DNA of 64,000 bases from Mesobacillus boroniphilus. GTDB lineage: Bacteria; Bacillota; Bacilli; Bacillales; Cytobacillaceae. Made by a program: the position numbers and the translations under genes. The notes beneath the pieces were generated by a model, which ran no database searches, had not been told where the DNA came from, and saw only the letters and a program-made list of their open reading frames with translations. Position 1 is the first letter of the stretch, and the number at the start of each line of letters is the position of its first letter. The stretch lies in assembly GCF_018424685.1 (NCBI RefSeq), contig NZ_QTKX01000001.1:2480001-2544000 (forward strand), given 5' to 3'. This document shows positions 62,837 through 64,000 of the stretch, one piece after another.

Positions 62837-64000
62837 GTGATCTTTCCTCCAAGTGCTGTAAGCATCGGCCTGAACTTGATGCTAGTCTCTTTATATTCGC
62901 TTTCGGCATTTGAATCTGCCACAATTCCACATCCGGCAAATAACGAAGCCTCATTTCCCTGAATCAGTCCTGAGCGGATCGCTACGGCAAATTCACCATT
63001 TCCCTGATAATCCATCCAGCCAACAGGTGCTGCATAAAGGCCTCTATCGAGCTGTTCGATTTCCCTGATTTTCTCGATTGCTTCCTGCTTCGGCAATCCG
63101 CCCAATGCAGGAGTCGGATGAAGTCTGTTCACTAAATGAAGAAGTGATGTACCTTCCCTGTTCTTGCCAATTACAGGCGTATACAAATGCTGGATATATC
63201 TCATTTTCATCAAAGTAGGCTGTTCCGGAAGAAGCACCTCATCACAGGTTTCTTCCATCGCTCCCCTTATCATATCCACCACATATTGATGCTCTATCAA
63301 GTTTTTCTGGTCTGTTAATAGTTCCTCACCGAGTTTTTCATCTTCTTCAGGAGTGCTGCCCCTGGCGATCGAACCTGCCAAGCAGGCTGAAAATAGGCTT
63401 GATCCTTCCTTCTTGACCAACCGTTCAGGAGAAGCTCCGATAAAGCAGTCACCATTGGATTCAAAGGCAAATGTAAAGCTTTCTTGCTGATTCTCAAGTA
63501 GATTCGCCAGGACACTTTCTGACTGGACTTCATCTGTAAAGTGAAGACGAAGCTCCCTCGCAAGGACTACTTTTTTCAGTTCACTATTTTCAAAACCGTC
63601 TACAACGTCAGTGACTGTCTGCTTCCATGCCTCGGGATCAATTTCAATAATATCCTTCAGACCAAGCCTGGCAAGTGCTGGTTTCTGTCCAGCCTTCGAA
63701 AGAACCGCTTCCCTCTCCCTTGTGACTTTATCAAACAGGGACATATCGTCATGCTGAGTGCAGACTACATTGGTTGTAAAGTACGCCTCTCCCTTGACAA
63801 TAGTCAGCATATATTTCGGAATGTGGAAAAGAGCCTCGGAGAATTTTGACCATAAGCCTGTCTTTTTCTTCAGTGGATCAAATGTAAAACCGCCAAACAT
63901 AGAAGGTCCTGTTCCATTTACATTGTATTTATTAAAAACCAGTGCTGTATCCATGAAGCGCTTCCACTCTTTTTCAACATGAAAAAAGCGGTCAGCTCCC
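62833..64000 (-). CDS. menF: isochorismate synthase MenF, C-terminal part (truncated by window)
   Basis: The frame is open to the window edge, and an ATG at 63954 is internal. Chorismate-binding domain blocks are present: AFESNGDCFIGASPERL, ACLAGSIARG, HLYTPVIGK, LHPTPALGGLPK and GLYAAPVGW. It converts chorismate to isochorismate, the first step to menaquinone. The N-terminus (about 60-80 residues) lies beyond 64000. Confidence 0.93.
   Translation of the reverse strand, partial: GADRFFHVEKEWKRFMDTALVFNKYNVNGTGPSMFGGFTFDPLKKKTGLWSKFSEALFHIPKYMLTIVKGEAYFTTNVVCTQHDDMSLFDKVTREREAVLSKAGQKPALARLGLKDIIEIDPEAWKQTVTDVVDGFENSELKKVVLARELRLHFTDEVQSESVLANLLENQQESFTFAFESNGDCFIGASPERLVKKEGSSLFSACLAGSIARGSTPEEDEKLGEELLTDQKNLIEHQYVVDMIRGAMEETCDEVLLPEQPTLMKMRYIQHLYTPVIGKNREGTSLLHLVNRLHPTPALGGLPKQEAIEKIREIEQLDRGLYAAPVGWMDYQGNGEFAVAIRSGLIQGNEASLFAGCGIVADSNAESEYKETSIKFRPMLTALGGKIT

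Noticed and set aside
63952..63954. ATG as menF start
   Set aside because: The frame is open upstream to the window edge and the protein would lack its N-terminal domain.

Overview
The window looks like a chromosomal segment of an endospore-forming Bacillaceae bacterium; Mesobacillus or Cytobacillus-like is my inference. Gene content and order follow the Bacillus subtilis block ytgP-ytfP ... ytwF-leuS ... ytqA-ytqB-ytpB-ytpA-ytoA-asnB-metK-pckA-ytmB-ytmA-ytlACD-ytkD-dps-ytzI-yidD-ytiB ... ythAB ... menCEBHDF. Ribosome binding sites are strong AGGAGG types, several genes start with TTG, and Gram-positive T-box and SAM-I leaders are present. A Cse60-like gene and ytpB support a spore former.

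Layout. 1-7.6 kb: an rRNA pseudouridine synthase fragment, a Gly-rich small protein, ytgP, ytfP, a 52-bp hairpin repeat array, cse60-like, ytwF, and leuS with a leucine T-box. 7.9-15.7 kb: a NERD-domain protein, the lutABC lactate operon, then bdhA plus a GntP permease read from a sigma-54 promoter, with the likely enhancer-binding regulator next to it. 15.8-17.7 kb: a CueP-family copper protein and an MFS exporter. 18.5-28 kb: a 13-gene operon for a System I (Ccm) cytochrome c maturation machine followed by nrfHA, the ammonia-forming nitrite reductase, with an FNR-like site in front. 28.5-47 kb: the ytqA to ytkD core block with S-box metK and pckA. 47-56 kb: dps, yidD, carbonic anhydrase, a Zur-controlled zinc-binding lipoprotein, a bd-type oxidase and flavohaemoglobin hmp behind an FNR-like site. 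56.8-64 kb: the menaquinone operon menF-D-H-B-E-C; menF runs off the window.

How it fits together: menaquinol from the men operon can feed the bd oxidase with oxygen, or NrfH/NrfA with nitrite. Ccm supplies the haem proteins, Hmp removes NO, and lactate and 3-hydroxybutyrate genes supply electrons and carbon. The picture is a facultative anaerobe that reduces nitrite to ammonium.

Most striking: the CueP gene has an in-frame TGA exactly where the family has its first metal-binding Cys. After 11 nt comes a perfect 17-nt hairpin with a GGU loop, the geometry of the E. coli fdhF SECIS. It may be a selenocysteine-containing CueP. Also notable: Ccm proteins with a CxxxY CcmE and a single-Cys CcmH; intergenic arrays made of a 27-nt hairpin followed by locus-specific words repeated every 20-21 bp; and a roughly 310-bp dispersed element that sits between stop codons and terminators.
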